Assembly: GCA_020846145.1 (NCBI GenBank)
Contig: JADLEL010000024.1
Coordinates: 1 to 50,245 of the forward strand
From: Pirellulales bacterium
GTDB lineage: Bacteria; Planctomycetota; Planctomycetia; Pirellulales; Thermoguttaceae
Direction: 5' to 3'
DNA length: 50,245 bases
This document shows positions 34,782 through 43,238 of the stretch, one piece after another (the stretch's first letter is position 1; every line of letters begins with the position of its first letter). The notes beneath the pieces were generated by a model. It did no database searches and was not told the origin of the DNA. It saw only the letters and a list, made by a program, of their open reading frames with translations. A program made the position numbers and the translations under genes.

Positions 34782-35591
34782 CTAATGCTGATGCACCGCC
34801 ATCCCAATAAAGATTGCGGCAAGAAATGTGAATACGTACGCTTGAATGAAACAAACCAATAGCTCCAAGAGGTTCAATGCCACCGAGCCGATGACGGTTA
34901 CGGGAGTTATGCCGTACCAAGCCGGGGTCCCGGCAAGTTGAACGATAAATCCCAATATCACCACCAGCACCAAATGCCCCGCAAAGATATTAGCGAACAA
35001 ACGCATGGCTAAAATGACGTGCTTGACCAGCAAACCGGCGACTTCGATGACGAACAACATCGGCTTGAGGAAGATGCCCATGACCAAAGGCACGTCCATT
35101 TGCGGCACTTGTCCTTTCCAAAAACCGACGATGCCGAAAGTCTTCATGCCCGCCCCGATCACCACCAAAAAGGTAGTCGCCGCGATGGCCGAGGTGCAGC
35201 TCAAGGAACCGTTGGGCGCGCCGATCCAGGGAATCATGCCCAATAAATTGCCGAAGAGGACGAAGAAGAACAACGTCCACAAAAAAGGCAAAAAACGGTC
35301 GGCGTGATGTTCGCCGATGGAGGGCCGGGCGACTTCGTCGCGGATGAAAATCAGCATCGCCTCGAAAAAGTTCGCCAAGCGGCCGTTGGGGGCGTTGCCG
35401 TCGCGCAATTGCTTCGCCAAGGGCACGAAAACCGCAACCACCAAAATCGCCGCGACCAGTTCGACCACCATGAACTTGGTGATGGGAAACGCTTCCCCGA
35501 ACGGTTGCGGAATATCGATCACCCAGCCGCGAACGATATGGAACGACGTTGCGTCCTGAACGTGCGATATGATTTCGTTGGGGTCGGCCAT
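34782..35591 (-). CDS. atpB: F1Fo ATP synthase a subunit
   Basis: The stator a subunit of 269 aa forms the proton half-channels. The essential Arg is R197 in AMRLFANIFAGH. The segments FLWTLFFFVLFGNLLGMIPW and VLLVCFIQAYVFTFLAAIFIG-like (LELLVCFIQAYVFTFL) mark the other conserved helices. It begins three bases after the preceding small membrane gene and is followed 23 bp later by atpE. Confidence 0.95.
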   Translation of the reverse strand: MADPNEIISHVQDATSFHIVRGWVIDIPQPFGEAFPITKFMVVELVAAILVVAVFVPLAKQLRDGNAPNGRLANFFEAMLIFIRDEVARPSIGEHHADRFLPFLWTLFFFVLFGNLLGMIPWIGAPNGSLSCTSAIAATTFLVVIGAGMKTFGIVGFWKGQVPQMDVPLVMGIFLKPMLFVIEVAGLLVKHVILAMRLFANIFAGHLVLVVILGFIVQLAGTPAWYGITPVTVIGSVALNLLELLVCFIQAYVFTFLAAIFIGMAVHQH

Positions 35592-35594
35592 GAT

Positions 35595-36029
35595 TTACTC
35601 GGACGGGTTTCGCGGCGCGGCGGGCCGGCGATCATCCGCCGCACAATACGAAAGGGCGACTTGGATCGCCAAGGCGCCGAAATAAAACACTAAAAGATAA
35701 CAAATCGCCGGAGTTTCGGCAAAGGGACCGCCGCCGACTTTCATCATCATCACCGCCAATAAGGGGACGCCGGTGCGGATCGACATCGACCAACACATCC
35801 CCCACAAGGTTAGCCGCCGGGCGGAAAAATAACTTTCGCCCAGCAGGGCCATTACCGCGGCGGCATAACACAAGCCGGCCAAAACCCCGGCAATGCCCAG
35901 CATCTCCGGCCCCCGCAACCACCAACCGAATGGGATTGCCGCGGCGAAGATCGATAGCATCGCCGCCGTGAGAACGCCTATTTGTCTCAGCGGAGTTCGA
36001 ATCAGATCGCGTTTCAGCCGGAAATGCAT
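35595..36029 (-). CDS. AtpI-like four-helix membrane protein
   Basis: A 144-aa protein with about four TM helices (roughly 18-38, 44-64, 76-96, 105-127). It sits between atpZ and atpB, and its stop codon lies three bases before the atpB start. AtpI proteins in this place help c-ring assembly or magnesium uptake. Assignment rests mainly on position and topology, because sequence similarity to AtpI is not obvious by eye. Confidence 0.7.
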   Translation of the reverse strand: MHFRLKRDLIRTPLRQIGVLTAAMLSIFAAAIPFGWWLRGPEMLGIAGVLAGLCYAAAVMALLGESYFSARRLTLWGMCWSMSIRTGVPLLAVMMMKVGGGPFAETPAICYLLVFYFGALAIQVALSYCAADDRRPAAPRNPSE

Positions 36030-36103
36030 GAAGTCAATGATTTCGGAGGGAAAAAAATGCTATCGGATAGGATGATGGCTTCTCGATTTATAACGACTTA
36101 CGT

Positions 36104-36376
36104 TCAACTTCGACGATCTTGCTTCTTAGCTCCCGAATTTCTTTTCCGATCTCCCGCCGCAAGCACTTTGGCAACGCGAATCAACGTCCATATCCCCAGC
36201 CACAGTCCGGCGATTCCGCCCAGGATGGTAAACAGCGCCTTGGTGCCCAATCGTCGGTCGGCCCAGACCCCAAGCAGGATGGGGATGACCATCTCGAGGG
36301 AGATGGTCGTTACTTGGGTTGCCCAGTGCATGGCCACGGCAATCGGCGCGCGATCATCGGGTATTTTATTCACCAT
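36104..36376 (-). CDS. atpZ: AtpZ/AtpI-type F0F1-associated membrane protein
   Basis: A 90-aa protein with two TM helices (about 22-42 and 48-70), the pattern SLEMVIPILLGVWADRRLGT and GGIAGLWLGIWTLIRVAK, and a basic tail. This matches the AtpZ family, thought to form a Mg2+/Ca2+ channel with AtpI. It is the first gene of the ATP synthase cluster. No strong promoter was placed upstream on the minus strand. Confidence 0.85.
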   Translation of the reverse strand: MVNKIPDDRAPIAVAMHWATQVTTISLEMVIPILLGVWADRRLGTKALFTILGGIAGLWLGIWTLIRVAKVLAAGDRKRNSGAKKQDRRS

Positions 36377-36942
36377 CGGACAAGGCGGAAGATAGACCGA
36401 CCGATGAAAGTGCCCAATTTATCTGCCGCGGACTGGGAAGTCAATGCTTGAGTTAACGCGTCCTCCGATATATTTTTCTCGATAAATGCAGTTTTTAATA
36501 ATTCAGGCCGATATCGATGAAAAACGCTCGAAAAGCCACCCCCTCTACCGAGCGGAACAACTTTGGATATACTTTTCATAAATATCGTCATGGCAAGGAC
36601 TTATGTTCAATAAACAGGGGCCTTATCGAGTTAAAATAGTTGCGTCTTCGCAGCCCTTCTGTTATAATCGGATCTATTGGAACTTCCCGCCTTGCCCGAC
36701 TTACCCGTCGGGACCTGCCAACGGCGCGAGTCTCCGATCCGGTGCCCGCACCGGCGGCTTGCCTAGGAACGGTCAACCGTGTGATAAATCCCTTCCCCAT
36801 AAGGATTCATCGCACACACGACCGCTCGAATTAGAAAAAGCCTCTCTGGGTCACGGAAGACGTGACGATCAGGCCGACCTTCCCTCTGCCCCGCTCCGTA
36901 ATAAATACCGAGTCGCGCAGCAAACAGGAGGAAAGTGTCTCG
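36377..36942. other. Divergent intergenic region upstream of atpZ and the DUF4912 gene
   Basis: The 566-bp stretch should hold the atp promoter (minus strand, not located) and the DUF4912 promoter (36640-36668, plus strand). Between that promoter and the ATG lies a leader of about 270 nt with a CCCGAC/GTCGGG hairpin at about 36697-36714. An open frame at 36370-36591 on the minus strand is not credible as a gene. Confidence 0.55.
36640..36668 (+). promoter_or_regulatory. Sigma70-type promoter of the DUF4912 gene
   Basis: TTGCGT (36640-36645), a 17-bp spacer and a perfect TATAAT (36663-36668). Transcription would start near 36675 and give a 5' leader of about 268 nt before the start codon at 36943. 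Confidence 0.7.
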
Positions 36943-38109
36943 ATGAATTCTACCGATCTGAAACTACGCACGGCCAAGGACTTAGCGACGTTGGCCAAGA
37001 AGAAAAACATCCCCGGATGGCATTCGATGCGGAAGGAGGAATTGATCAAAGCGCTCGTCAAACTCTCCCGCTCGGCGAGGGGTGCGAACGGGAAAAACGG
37101 CATCGATAAATCGCTCGTTGCGGTGGCGAATCCCCGTTCTTCCGCAAACGGCAAAAAACACCGCGCTGCTTCGCCTAACGGAGCGAAAACTCTCCCGATT
37201 GCCAACCAACGAGCCGGCCATCCCCCCATGAGGGAGCGTATGGCGGAAATCAAAGAGCACCTGGCGCATTTGAAAGACCTTTCCGAAAAGTCGGAAGCGC
37301 GCCATGGCGCGGCCCCCAAGGATCGTTTGGTGGTGATGGTCCGCGACCCGTTCTGGCTGCACGCCTATTGGGAACTGACGCGGAAGAGCATCGAACGGGC
37401 CAAAGTGGCGATGAACCATTTCTGGCATTCGGCGCAGCCCATTTTGCGGCTTTCCGAAGTGCATCGCGACGGCGAGAATGCCTCCGCGCGGGTGGCGGTG
37501 CGCGATATCGCCATTCACGGCGGGGTGCATAATTGGTACATCGACGTGCCTCAGCCGCCGTCAACGTACCAACTCGAAATCGGCTATCTGGCTTCCAACG
37601 GCAATTTCTTCGCCCTGGCGCGGAGCAATCTCGTTACGACCCCCAGGGCGGGATCGAACGAAACTTTCGACAAGAACTGGGCCGACGTGGCCAAGGATTT
37701 CGACCGCATCTACGCCTTGAGCGGCGGGTATGCCGAGGCGGAATCCGCCGGCGAACTGAAAGAAGTCCTCGAAGAGCGGCTGCACCGTCCGATGGGCGAT
37801 CCGATGGCGACGCAATTCGGCATCGGCGCTTCCGGCAGAATGGGCGACCAGCCGTTCCCGTTCGAGGTCGATACCGAGCTGATCATCCACGGCGTAACCG
37901 ATCCCCACGCCCACGTTACCCTGCACGGCGAGCCGGTGCGGCTGCGCAGCGACGGGACGTTCGCGGTGCGTTTTCATCTGCCCGATCGCCGCCACATCTT
38001 GCCCGTCGTCGCCAGCAGCCGCGACGGCGCCGAGCAGCGGACGATCGTGCTTTCGCTCGACCGCAACACGAAAATCATGGAACCTTTGCTCCGCGATCCC
38101 ACCGATTGA
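36943..38109 (+). CDS. Rho_N (SAP-like) + DUF4912 protein
   Basis: The 388-aa protein begins with a Rho-termination-factor N-domain-like helical unit (LRTAKDLATLAKKKNIPGWH and MRKEELIKALVKL, about 7-42), which binds nucleic acid in related proteins. A basic linker follows, then DUF4912 (about 127-260; DRLVVMVRDPFWLHAYWEL, NWYIDVPQPPSTYQLEIGYL). The C-terminal part has an Ig-like segment (VTLHGEPVRLRSDGTFAVRFHLPDR). The start is set by AGGAGG at 36926-36931, with the ATG 11 bases later. The family is widespread in planctomycetes and some other phyla; its function is unknown. Confidence 0.9.
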   Translation: MNSTDLKLRTAKDLATLAKKKNIPGWHSMRKEELIKALVKLSRSARGANGKNGIDKSLVAVANPRSSANGKKHRAASPNGAKTLPIANQRAGHPPMRERMAEIKEHLAHLKDLSEKSEARHGAAPKDRLVVMVRDPFWLHAYWELTRKSIERAKVAMNHFWHSAQPILRLSEVHRDGENASARVAVRDIAIHGGVHNWYIDVPQPPSTYQLEIGYLASNGNFFALARSNLVTTPRAGSNETFDKNWADVAKDFDRIYALSGGYAEAESAGELKEVLEERLHRPMGDPMATQFGIGASGRMGDQPFPFEVDTELIIHGVTDPHAHVTLHGEPVRLRSDGTFAVRFHLPDRRHILPVVASSRDGAEQRTIVLSLDRNTKIMEPLLRDPTD

Positions 38110-38192
38110 CGATCGCCGCGAATTAAAACGCCGAAGTGCGATGGGGACAGCCCCTTTTTCGCGGCAAAGATCGTAAAATAAAAATAATCGAA

Positions 38193-38395
38193 TTTGCCCC
38201 AAGGGGGCAGCCGTTCTCCCAGCCCAGGGCACCGCCCTGGGGAACGAGAGCGATTGCCGTCGGCTCGGCCCAACGGGCCAACAATTCTCCTGGAACGGTT
38301 GGCCCGTTGGGCCGACAATTATTTTCGTTTTCCCGTTTCCCAGGGCGTTGCCCAGGGCTGGGTGAACGGCTCGGCCTTTGGCCGAAAAGTCGCTT
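38193..38395. repeat. Family A palindromic repeat, distant copy
   Basis: It has the same order of hairpins as at 30353-30588 (CCCAGCCCAGGGC..., GGCCCAACGGGCC, GGCCCGTTGGGCC, CCCAGGGCGTTGCCC), but it is diverged and shorter. It lies in the leader of the following gene, whose frame is open through it and would acquire about 90 false N-terminal residues. Confidence 0.85.
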
Positions 38396-38417
38396 TTTCA
38401 TTTTTAATCGCCCGATC

Positions 38418-41105
38418 ATGCGAACCGCGATGTATCTGCTGGCGTTCGGATTCGCGGTGCTCGCTTCGACCGCGGAGGCGCAGTCCGAGCGATTGAACAT
38501 CGTCCTGGAAAACGTCCGCTTCCAGGCCTTGCCGCGGGAAGTGCGGCGGGTGCATGTGGGGCCGGACGGGCGGACGTGGTTCACCCTCGATGCGGCGCAG
38601 CTCTCCCCGGGCCGGACGGCCGCCGAGGGCGTTTCCGCTTTCAAAAACCGCCTCGCCCGCGAGTTCGCGGAAAAATCGCCCCAGATTTACGGCGGCGATC
38701 TGGCGCTCTTCGAGCCGGGCGGCAGGGTGTGGTGCTTTCTTCCCCCGCATTCCCTCCTGCTGGGATACGACGGCAAAACCTGGATCGATCATCCCCTTCC
38801 CGACGTCAACGACCGGGTCGTCGGCTCTTGCCTCACCCGCGGCGGCTGCACCGCCGGCCGCGCGAATCGCTTCGCACAAGACGCCTGCTGGTTCGTTTGC
38901 GCCCGCGGCATCCTGCGTTTCGACGGCAAGGAGTGGTCGCTTCAGACGCTTTCCGAGAATCCCCCGCCAAGCGCCGGAAGCGTCGTGCTCGCTTTCAGCC
39001 CCGACGGAAAAACCGCCGCCGCTTGCCAAACGTCCGCGGCGGCGGGCGCGGCGACTTACTGGCTCCACCGAAACGGACGATGGATTTCCTGCCGGGCGTC
39101 GGCGAACGATCCGCGGAATCCGGGCGGGAATCGCCGCCTCGCGAGCATCGCGCTCGCCGACGAAGACACGCTCTGGCTCGCGTACTCCAACGGCCAATTG
39201 GAGTGCGCGGCCTTGGGCGTCGAAGAGCCGCCGGTCGATGATCCCGCGGTCGCCGAGTTGATCGGCCGCTTGGCCGACGACGATTTCGCCGCCCGCCAGC
39301 GCGCGACGCGGGAACTGCTGGCCCGCGGCTCGTCGATCAAGCCGCAACTCGAAAAAGCCCTCAAAGGGCAGCTCGATCCCGAACGGGATTTCCGCTTGAA
39401 ATTGATCTTGCAATCGTTTTTGCCCAAGCCCGCGGCCCCCGGCAGAACGCCGCCGAGCGATTTCGGCGGGGTGCAAGTGATGTACGCGCGGCAACTCTTT
39501 CAGGACCCCGCGGGAAAAGTCGGCGTCATCGCCCAAACCTTGCGCGATGCCGAATCGCGCCAGGGGTCGGGCATCGCGCTCCTCCAAGGCGACGGTCGCG
39601 CCCGGGCGATCTTCCCGAAAAATGTTTCGTTCGCGGGCTTCAACTATCAGAACGAAAACCTGCCCGTCGTCCTGGACGAGGGCCGGCGCGCCTGGTGGCC
39701 GCGGAACCTCGCCGGCAAAGCGGTGCAATTGCTCGACGCCGAAAGCGGCGAATTCATCGACGCCGCTCCCGCGCCGCTGTTCGGCGGCGTCCAGGCGGTT
39801 TCCGCCGAGGGGCGCGTCTTTCTCGCGCGGATCAATGCCGCAAGCGGCGGCGAGCGGATCGCGGTCTATACGCCGGGCGCTCCCGAAACGCGCGCGATCT
39901 TGAACGTGGAATCGCTTTCGACCCGCTATCCCCAATTCGCCCTCACCGACGACGGCGCCGCGTGGGCGCTCGAGCGCGAACTTACTCCGACGCAGCGGGT
40001 CGGAGGCTATTGGGGCGGGAAGCTCGTGCGCTACGACGGCAAAGGGTGGCGAACGCCCGAGTTCCAGCCCACGCAAATGGTGCGGTCGTTGACGCCCGGC
40101 AAAGGCGGCGTGCTGCTCGTGCAAACCTCGCTGGAAAGCATCCTCTATCGCGGCGAGAAGCTCGTCGCGGCGGGCGATCCGGTCGAACTGATCGAAAAGC
40201 ACCGCGAGCTGTTTCGGACAAGTTTCGGACCCGATATGCCGCCTTCCGCCTACGATCCCAATTCCCGGCAACTCGGCCAGGTGCTGGCCGACAAGGCCGG
40301 AAACATCTGGCGATTGGAGGAAGGCGGCGGCCTGATGGTGCTCGCGGGCGAGCGTTGGCAGTCGGCCCAAGAGGCCTTGGTCGCCGCCGGTTCGCCCGAC
40401 GGAACGGCGTCGTACATCGTGCCCCTGGGCGATGGGCAAAAAATCTATGTCGCCGACCGCGGCGGCAAGCTCGGCGGCTTAGGCGCGTTCTTCGGCGAAG
40501 TGCGGGACGGGAAGCTGCGTTTTTCCCAAGCCCCGAAAATCGAAATCCGCGACAACGACGCGCTCAAGGTCCGCGACGCGGAAGGCGCGATCTGGGCGAT
40601 TAGCTTGCTCGATGCCTCGAAGGGCAGTTCGCGGGAATATATCGTCCGCCTCGGCGGCGAGGGCGTTCGCGAAAAACTGGAGGCCGTGGGCACGCCGAGA
40701 TTGGTCGATGCGGCCGGCAACCTCTGGGTGGAAAAGAACGCCGCGACCGACGGATGCGCGTACCGGCTCTGGCGCAACGGCCGCTGGGGACGGGAACTTG
40801 CCGTACCGAACGTCGCGCGGAACTGCCGCCTCGTCTCCGACCGGCCCGGCTCGGTTTACGCCTGGTCCAACCTGGGCTTGCAGCAACTCGTCGCCGATTC
40901 GCCCGATTTTGATGATTACCGCCCCGGACGACTCTACGCGCTCGACGACGTCTCCGGCGAAGTCGGCGCGTTGGCGTGCGGCAAGCAAGGCCTGCTCGCG
41001 CTCCTCGTCCAAGGCGGCCCCGCCACCGCCCCTTGGACGCTCGGCCTGCTGAAATTGCCGGAAGAAAAGAAGGAACTCGGCGGACCGGACGAGCCAAAGC
41101 GATGA
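38418..41105 (+). CDS. Exported beta-propeller-like protein with HEAT-like segment (895 aa)
   Basis: A signal peptide (MRTAMYLLAFGFAVLASTAEA) is followed by repeated beta-rich units of the form YDGKTWIDH, FDGKEWSLQTL, YDGKGWRTPEF and LWRNGRWGRELA, as in two-component-regulator or ligand-binding propellers. At about 275-335 a helical segment (ELIGRLADDDFAARQRATRE ... LEKALKGQLDPERDFRLKLI) resembles a HEAT-type pair. It is a periplasmic or surface protein of unknown role. The ATG at 38418 is chosen because the upstream frame translates repeat family A. It converges with the PEP-CTERM gene across a family C palindrome. Confidence 0.82.
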   Translation: MRTAMYLLAFGFAVLASTAEAQSERLNIVLENVRFQALPREVRRVHVGPDGRTWFTLDAAQLSPGRTAAEGVSAFKNRLAREFAEKSPQIYGGDLALFEPGGRVWCFLPPHSLLLGYDGKTWIDHPLPDVNDRVVGSCLTRGGCTAGRANRFAQDACWFVCARGILRFDGKEWSLQTLSENPPPSAGSVVLAFSPDGKTAAACQTSAAAGAATYWLHRNGRWISCRASANDPRNPGGNRRLASIALADEDTLWLAYSNGQLECAALGVEEPPVDDPAVAELIGRLADDDFAARQRATRELLARGSSIKPQLEKALKGQLDPERDFRLKLILQSFLPKPAAPGRTPPSDFGGVQVMYARQLFQDPAGKVGVIAQTLRDAESRQGSGIALLQGDGRARAIFPKNVSFAGFNYQNENLPVVLDEGRRAWWPRNLAGKAVQLLDAESGEFIDAAPAPLFGGVQAVSAEGRVFLARINAASGGERIAVYTPGAPETRAILNVESLSTRYPQFALTDDGAAWALERELTPTQRVGGYWGGKLVRYDGKGWRTPEFQPTQMVRSLTPGKGGVLLVQTSLESILYRGEKLVAAGDPVELIEKHRELFRTSFGPDMPPSAYDPNSRQLGQVLADKAGNIWRLEEGGGLMVLAGERWQSAQEALVAAGSPDGTASYIVPLGDGQKIYVADRGGKLGGLGAFFGEVRDGKLRFSQAPKIEIRDNDALKVRDAEGAIWAISLLDASKGSSREYIVRLGGEGVREKLEAVGTPRLVDAAGNLWVEKNAATDGCAYRLWRNGRWGRELAVPNVARNCRLVSDRPGSVYAWSNLGLQQLVADSPDFDDYRPGRLYALDDVSGEVGALACGKQGLLALLVQGGPATAPWTLGLLKLPEEKKELGGPDEPKR

Positions 41106-41107
41106 AG

Positions 41108-41191
41108 AAGCGAGCCGCTGGGTTTATCCCAGCGCTGCGGTTGGAATCACTAGCCAAACCATGCGCCGGGATAAACCCGGCGGCTCGCTTT
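41108..41191. repeat. Palindrome family C, copy 2 (terminator-like)
   Basis: Arms AGCGAGCCGCTGGGTTTATC and GATAAACCCGGCGGCTCGCT match the copy at 2029-2112. It starts three bases after the stop codon of the plus-strand gene and lies between two converging genes. Confidence 0.8.
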
Positions 41192-41201
41192 CGCCCGGTG
41201 C

Positions 41202-41226
41202 CATGCCCACGCTTGCCGTGGGCATG
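41202..41226. repeat. CATGCCCACG palindrome (family E)
   Basis: CATGCCCACG and CGTGGGCATG with a five-base loop. It is the same hairpin that is found twice inside the MITE at 17355-17493. A degenerate copy lies at 45932-45960. Confidence 0.75.
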
Positions 41227-41245
41227 TGCAACCGTGTAAAACGTA

Positions 41246-41953
41246 TTAAGCAGTCCGTTTCCCGCGCCGCCAAACGATGAGCCCGACCGCGGCGAATCCC
41301 AACAGGGCGATCGTGGACGGTTCGGGAACGGGGGCCAGAACGCAAAGGTAAAAGGATTGCATATCGGACCAATCTTCGGCGCCGCCCGCGGTGGCGAACG
41401 TGAGCGGATAGTAATCGGGAGGCGTGCTAGCGCCCACGGCCATGCGGTAGGTGAACGTTTGGTCGGTCGCCGCGCCGGCGAACGCTCCCTGCGTGTACCA
41501 TTTCGGATTGGTGCCCGACGAGGGCTTCGTCACCCACGCCGAATCGGTTGTGAAGACCAGTTTGTTGCCGGCGTCGTTCAAGGAGCCGGATACGTTCCCG
41601 CTGACCAAGGAGATGGTGCCGTAACGGTTGGCGGGATCGGTGATCCGGCCGACCAGCGCGACGCCGTATTCGTCGCCGGTGGCTTTCACTAACTCCTTCA
41701 AATCCACCGTTTCGCCCGCGACGACCTCGAACACCGGGAGCGGGGCGGTATCGGACGCGCCGGTGTCCTTGCGAGGATTGGGATTCTGGAACGCCTTCGA
41801 CGCGAGAATTTGGGAAGCGTTCGGCTGATCCGAACCGTGGCAGGCGGCGCAATTGCCGCCGGAACCGACGTGCGCGTAAACCGCATCGGGCAATCCAAGA
41901 AGTAACGCTGCGACAAGACAAGAAAATAGCGCGAACCAACGAGAGTGGAACAT
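41246..41953 (-). CDS. PEP-CTERM protein with a CxxCH heme-binding motif
   Basis: The 235-aa protein has a signal peptide (MFHSRWFALFSCLVAALLLG, cleavage near VYA) and a single CAACH motif (C35-H39) just after it. A beta-rich body follows, and the C-terminus carries a PEP-CTERM sorting signal (VPEPSTIALLGFAAVGLIVW plus basic tail). PEP-CTERM proteins are processed by exosortase and sent to the cell surface or matrix; no exosortase gene is in this window. The heme motif suggests a c-type cytochrome-like site, but no distal Met ligand is certain. The start is decided by AGGAGG seven bases before the ATG at 41953. Confidence 0.88.
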   Translation of the reverse strand: MFHSRWFALFSCLVAALLLGLPDAVYAHVGSGGNCAACHGSDQPNASQILASKAFQNPNPRKDTGASDTAPLPVFEVVAGETVDLKELVKATGDEYGVALVGRITDPANRYGTISLVSGNVSGSLNDAGNKLVFTTDSAWVTKPSSGTNPKWYTQGAFAGAATDQTFTYRMAVGASTPPDYYPLTFATAGGAEDWSDMQSFYLCVLAPVPEPSTIALLGFAAVGLIVWRRGKRTA

Positions 41954-42287
41954 GGAAGAACCTCCTAAATGCGCCGCCGTGGGATGGAATTGCTCCGCAC
42001 CCGACACGCGGCCGAAATCACCGCTGCCTCCTGCCGGTTTCCGGCAAAAGAGACCATGAAAAATATCCTTTGGCGCGGTTCGAATCCTTCGCCGATCCGC
42101 GCCCATGCCAGCGAACGCCGCTCGCATCGGGACATTCAACCATGTACCGGCATAACCTGTCAAATATTTTCCGCCCATTACTATAATGATAACTGCGTAA
42201 AATACCGTTAAACGCAAATCCGCCTGCTTTAATTACTAAAAGGGGGTGATGCCCGATAAGGCCAATGCTTCTCGCCCCGCAACCTTC
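41954..42287. other. Divergent intergenic region upstream of the PEP-CTERM gene
   Basis: This stretch contains the long leader of the minus-strand PEP-CTERM gene. On the minus strand a TTGACA lies at 42158-42163, but no good -10 box follows at the right distance. A GGTTCGAATCC word near 42079 is not part of a tRNA. No gene is visible. Confidence 0.45.
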
Positions 42288-42315
42288 TTGGCGAAGCGCG
42301 AATATATGCTACAAT
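42288..42315 (+). promoter_or_regulatory. Promoter of the 53-aa protein gene
   Basis: TTGGCG (42288-42293), a 16-bp spacer and TACAAT (42310-42315). The start codon at 42366 is about 45 bases from the expected transcription start. Confidence 0.6.
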
Positions 42316-42365
42316 GGGGGGCTTGAATCCCAATCGTCCAACTTTATCCCCTAGAGGACCTGCTC

Positions 42366-42527
42366 GTGAGCAAGAAATCGAATCCCGAAAAATTGGCGAA
42401 AATCAAGATCGCCCTGGCCGAAAAGTACGAACGTCTGGCCAAAATTACCCCCAGCGTTCCCAAACGGGCAACCATGCTGCGGCACGCCAAAAGCTATCGC
42501 CGCCAAGCGGAATTGCTGACGCGCTAA
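42366..42527 (+). CDS. Small basic protein, 53 aa, GTG start
   Basis: A short frame beginning with GTG codes for a helical, Lys/Arg-rich protein (MSKKSNPEKLAKIKIALAEK, then KYERLAKITPSVPKRATMLR). An AGAGGA ribosome-binding site lies eight bases upstream and a promoter at 42288-42315. The coding character is supported by these signals and by the regular amphipathic pattern. The composition suggests a nucleic-acid- or ribosome-associated role, but no family is known to me. Confidence 0.7.
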   Translation: MSKKSNPEKLAKIKIALAEKYERLAKITPSVPKRATMLRHAKSYRRQAELLTR

Positions 42528-42682
42528 TTTAGCCCACGTATATTTAGCCCCCCGTGATTACACGGGGGGCAATGGCGTCGGCAATAAACCATATTTTCTC
42601 AGGAAAAACCGCCTTTGACATCATTTCCCCATATCGCCTCCGGTGTTTTCAGCGGAGGATCAATCGATCGGGATCGCATCCC

Positions 42683-43234
42683 ATGGCTTTTTTAACCGGT
42701 CATCTCCTGGTTGCCTCGCCGCACCTTTTGGATCCGAATTTCGTCAAAACGGTGGTCTTCCTGGTGCAGCACAACAAGGAGGGGGCGCTGGGATTGGTGA
42801 TCAATCGGCCGATCGACAAAAACGTGCAGGATTTATGGCGCGAAGTGGGCGGCGGACCCTGCCAAAGCAGTCAGCCCGTGTTTCTGGGCGGGCCCGTGCC
42901 CGGTCCGCTCATGGCCGTCCACGCCGACGCCCAGGCGGGAGAATTGGAAATCATGCCGGGCATTTTCTTCTCGGCCGCCAAGCCGAATCTCGACGCCCTC
43001 GTCGCGCAAACCAAACACCCCTATAAAATCTTCATCGGCAATTCCGGCTGGGGGGCGGGCCAGTTGGAAAGCGAACTCGAAGAAGGCGCCTGGCTCTCCC
43101 TCTCCGCCGCGGCCGAGTACCTCTTCCGCGAAAGCACCGAACTGTGGCGGCTCGTCTCCCGCCGCATCGGCCGCGCGGTGCTCGATTCGATGCTGAAGAT
43201 CAAGGAGATTCCCGATGACCCGCGCGTGAATTAG
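42683..43234 (+). CDS. yqgE: YqgE/AlgH-family protein
   Basis: The 183-aa protein has the family marks FLTGHLLVASPHLLDPNFVK, VVFLVQHNKEGALGLVINRP and the later GNSGWGAGQLESELEEGAWL. The biochemical function of YqgE is unknown; AlgH was once linked to alginate regulation. The ATG at 42683 gives the family start; the open frame upstream is not conserved in character. thiL starts four bases after its stop, so yqgE-thiL-tsaE form an operon. Confidence 0.92.
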   Translation: MAFLTGHLLVASPHLLDPNFVKTVVFLVQHNKEGALGLVINRPIDKNVQDLWREVGGGPCQSSQPVFLGGPVPGPLMAVHADAQAGELEIMPGIFFSAAKPNLDALVAQTKHPYKIFIGNSGWGAGQLESELEEGAWLSLSAAAEYLFRESTELWRLVSRRIGRAVLDSMLKIKEIPDDPRVN

Positions 43235-43238
43235 GGCC

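Noticed and set aside
36370..36591. Minus-strand open frame of 73 codons upstream of atpZ
   Set aside because: It overlaps the atpZ start region, has no helix or family pattern, and the region fits a promoter-containing intergenic space better.
42070..42100. GGTTCGAATCC word resembling a tRNA T-loop
   Set aside because: No acceptor, D or anticodon stems can be built around it on either strand.
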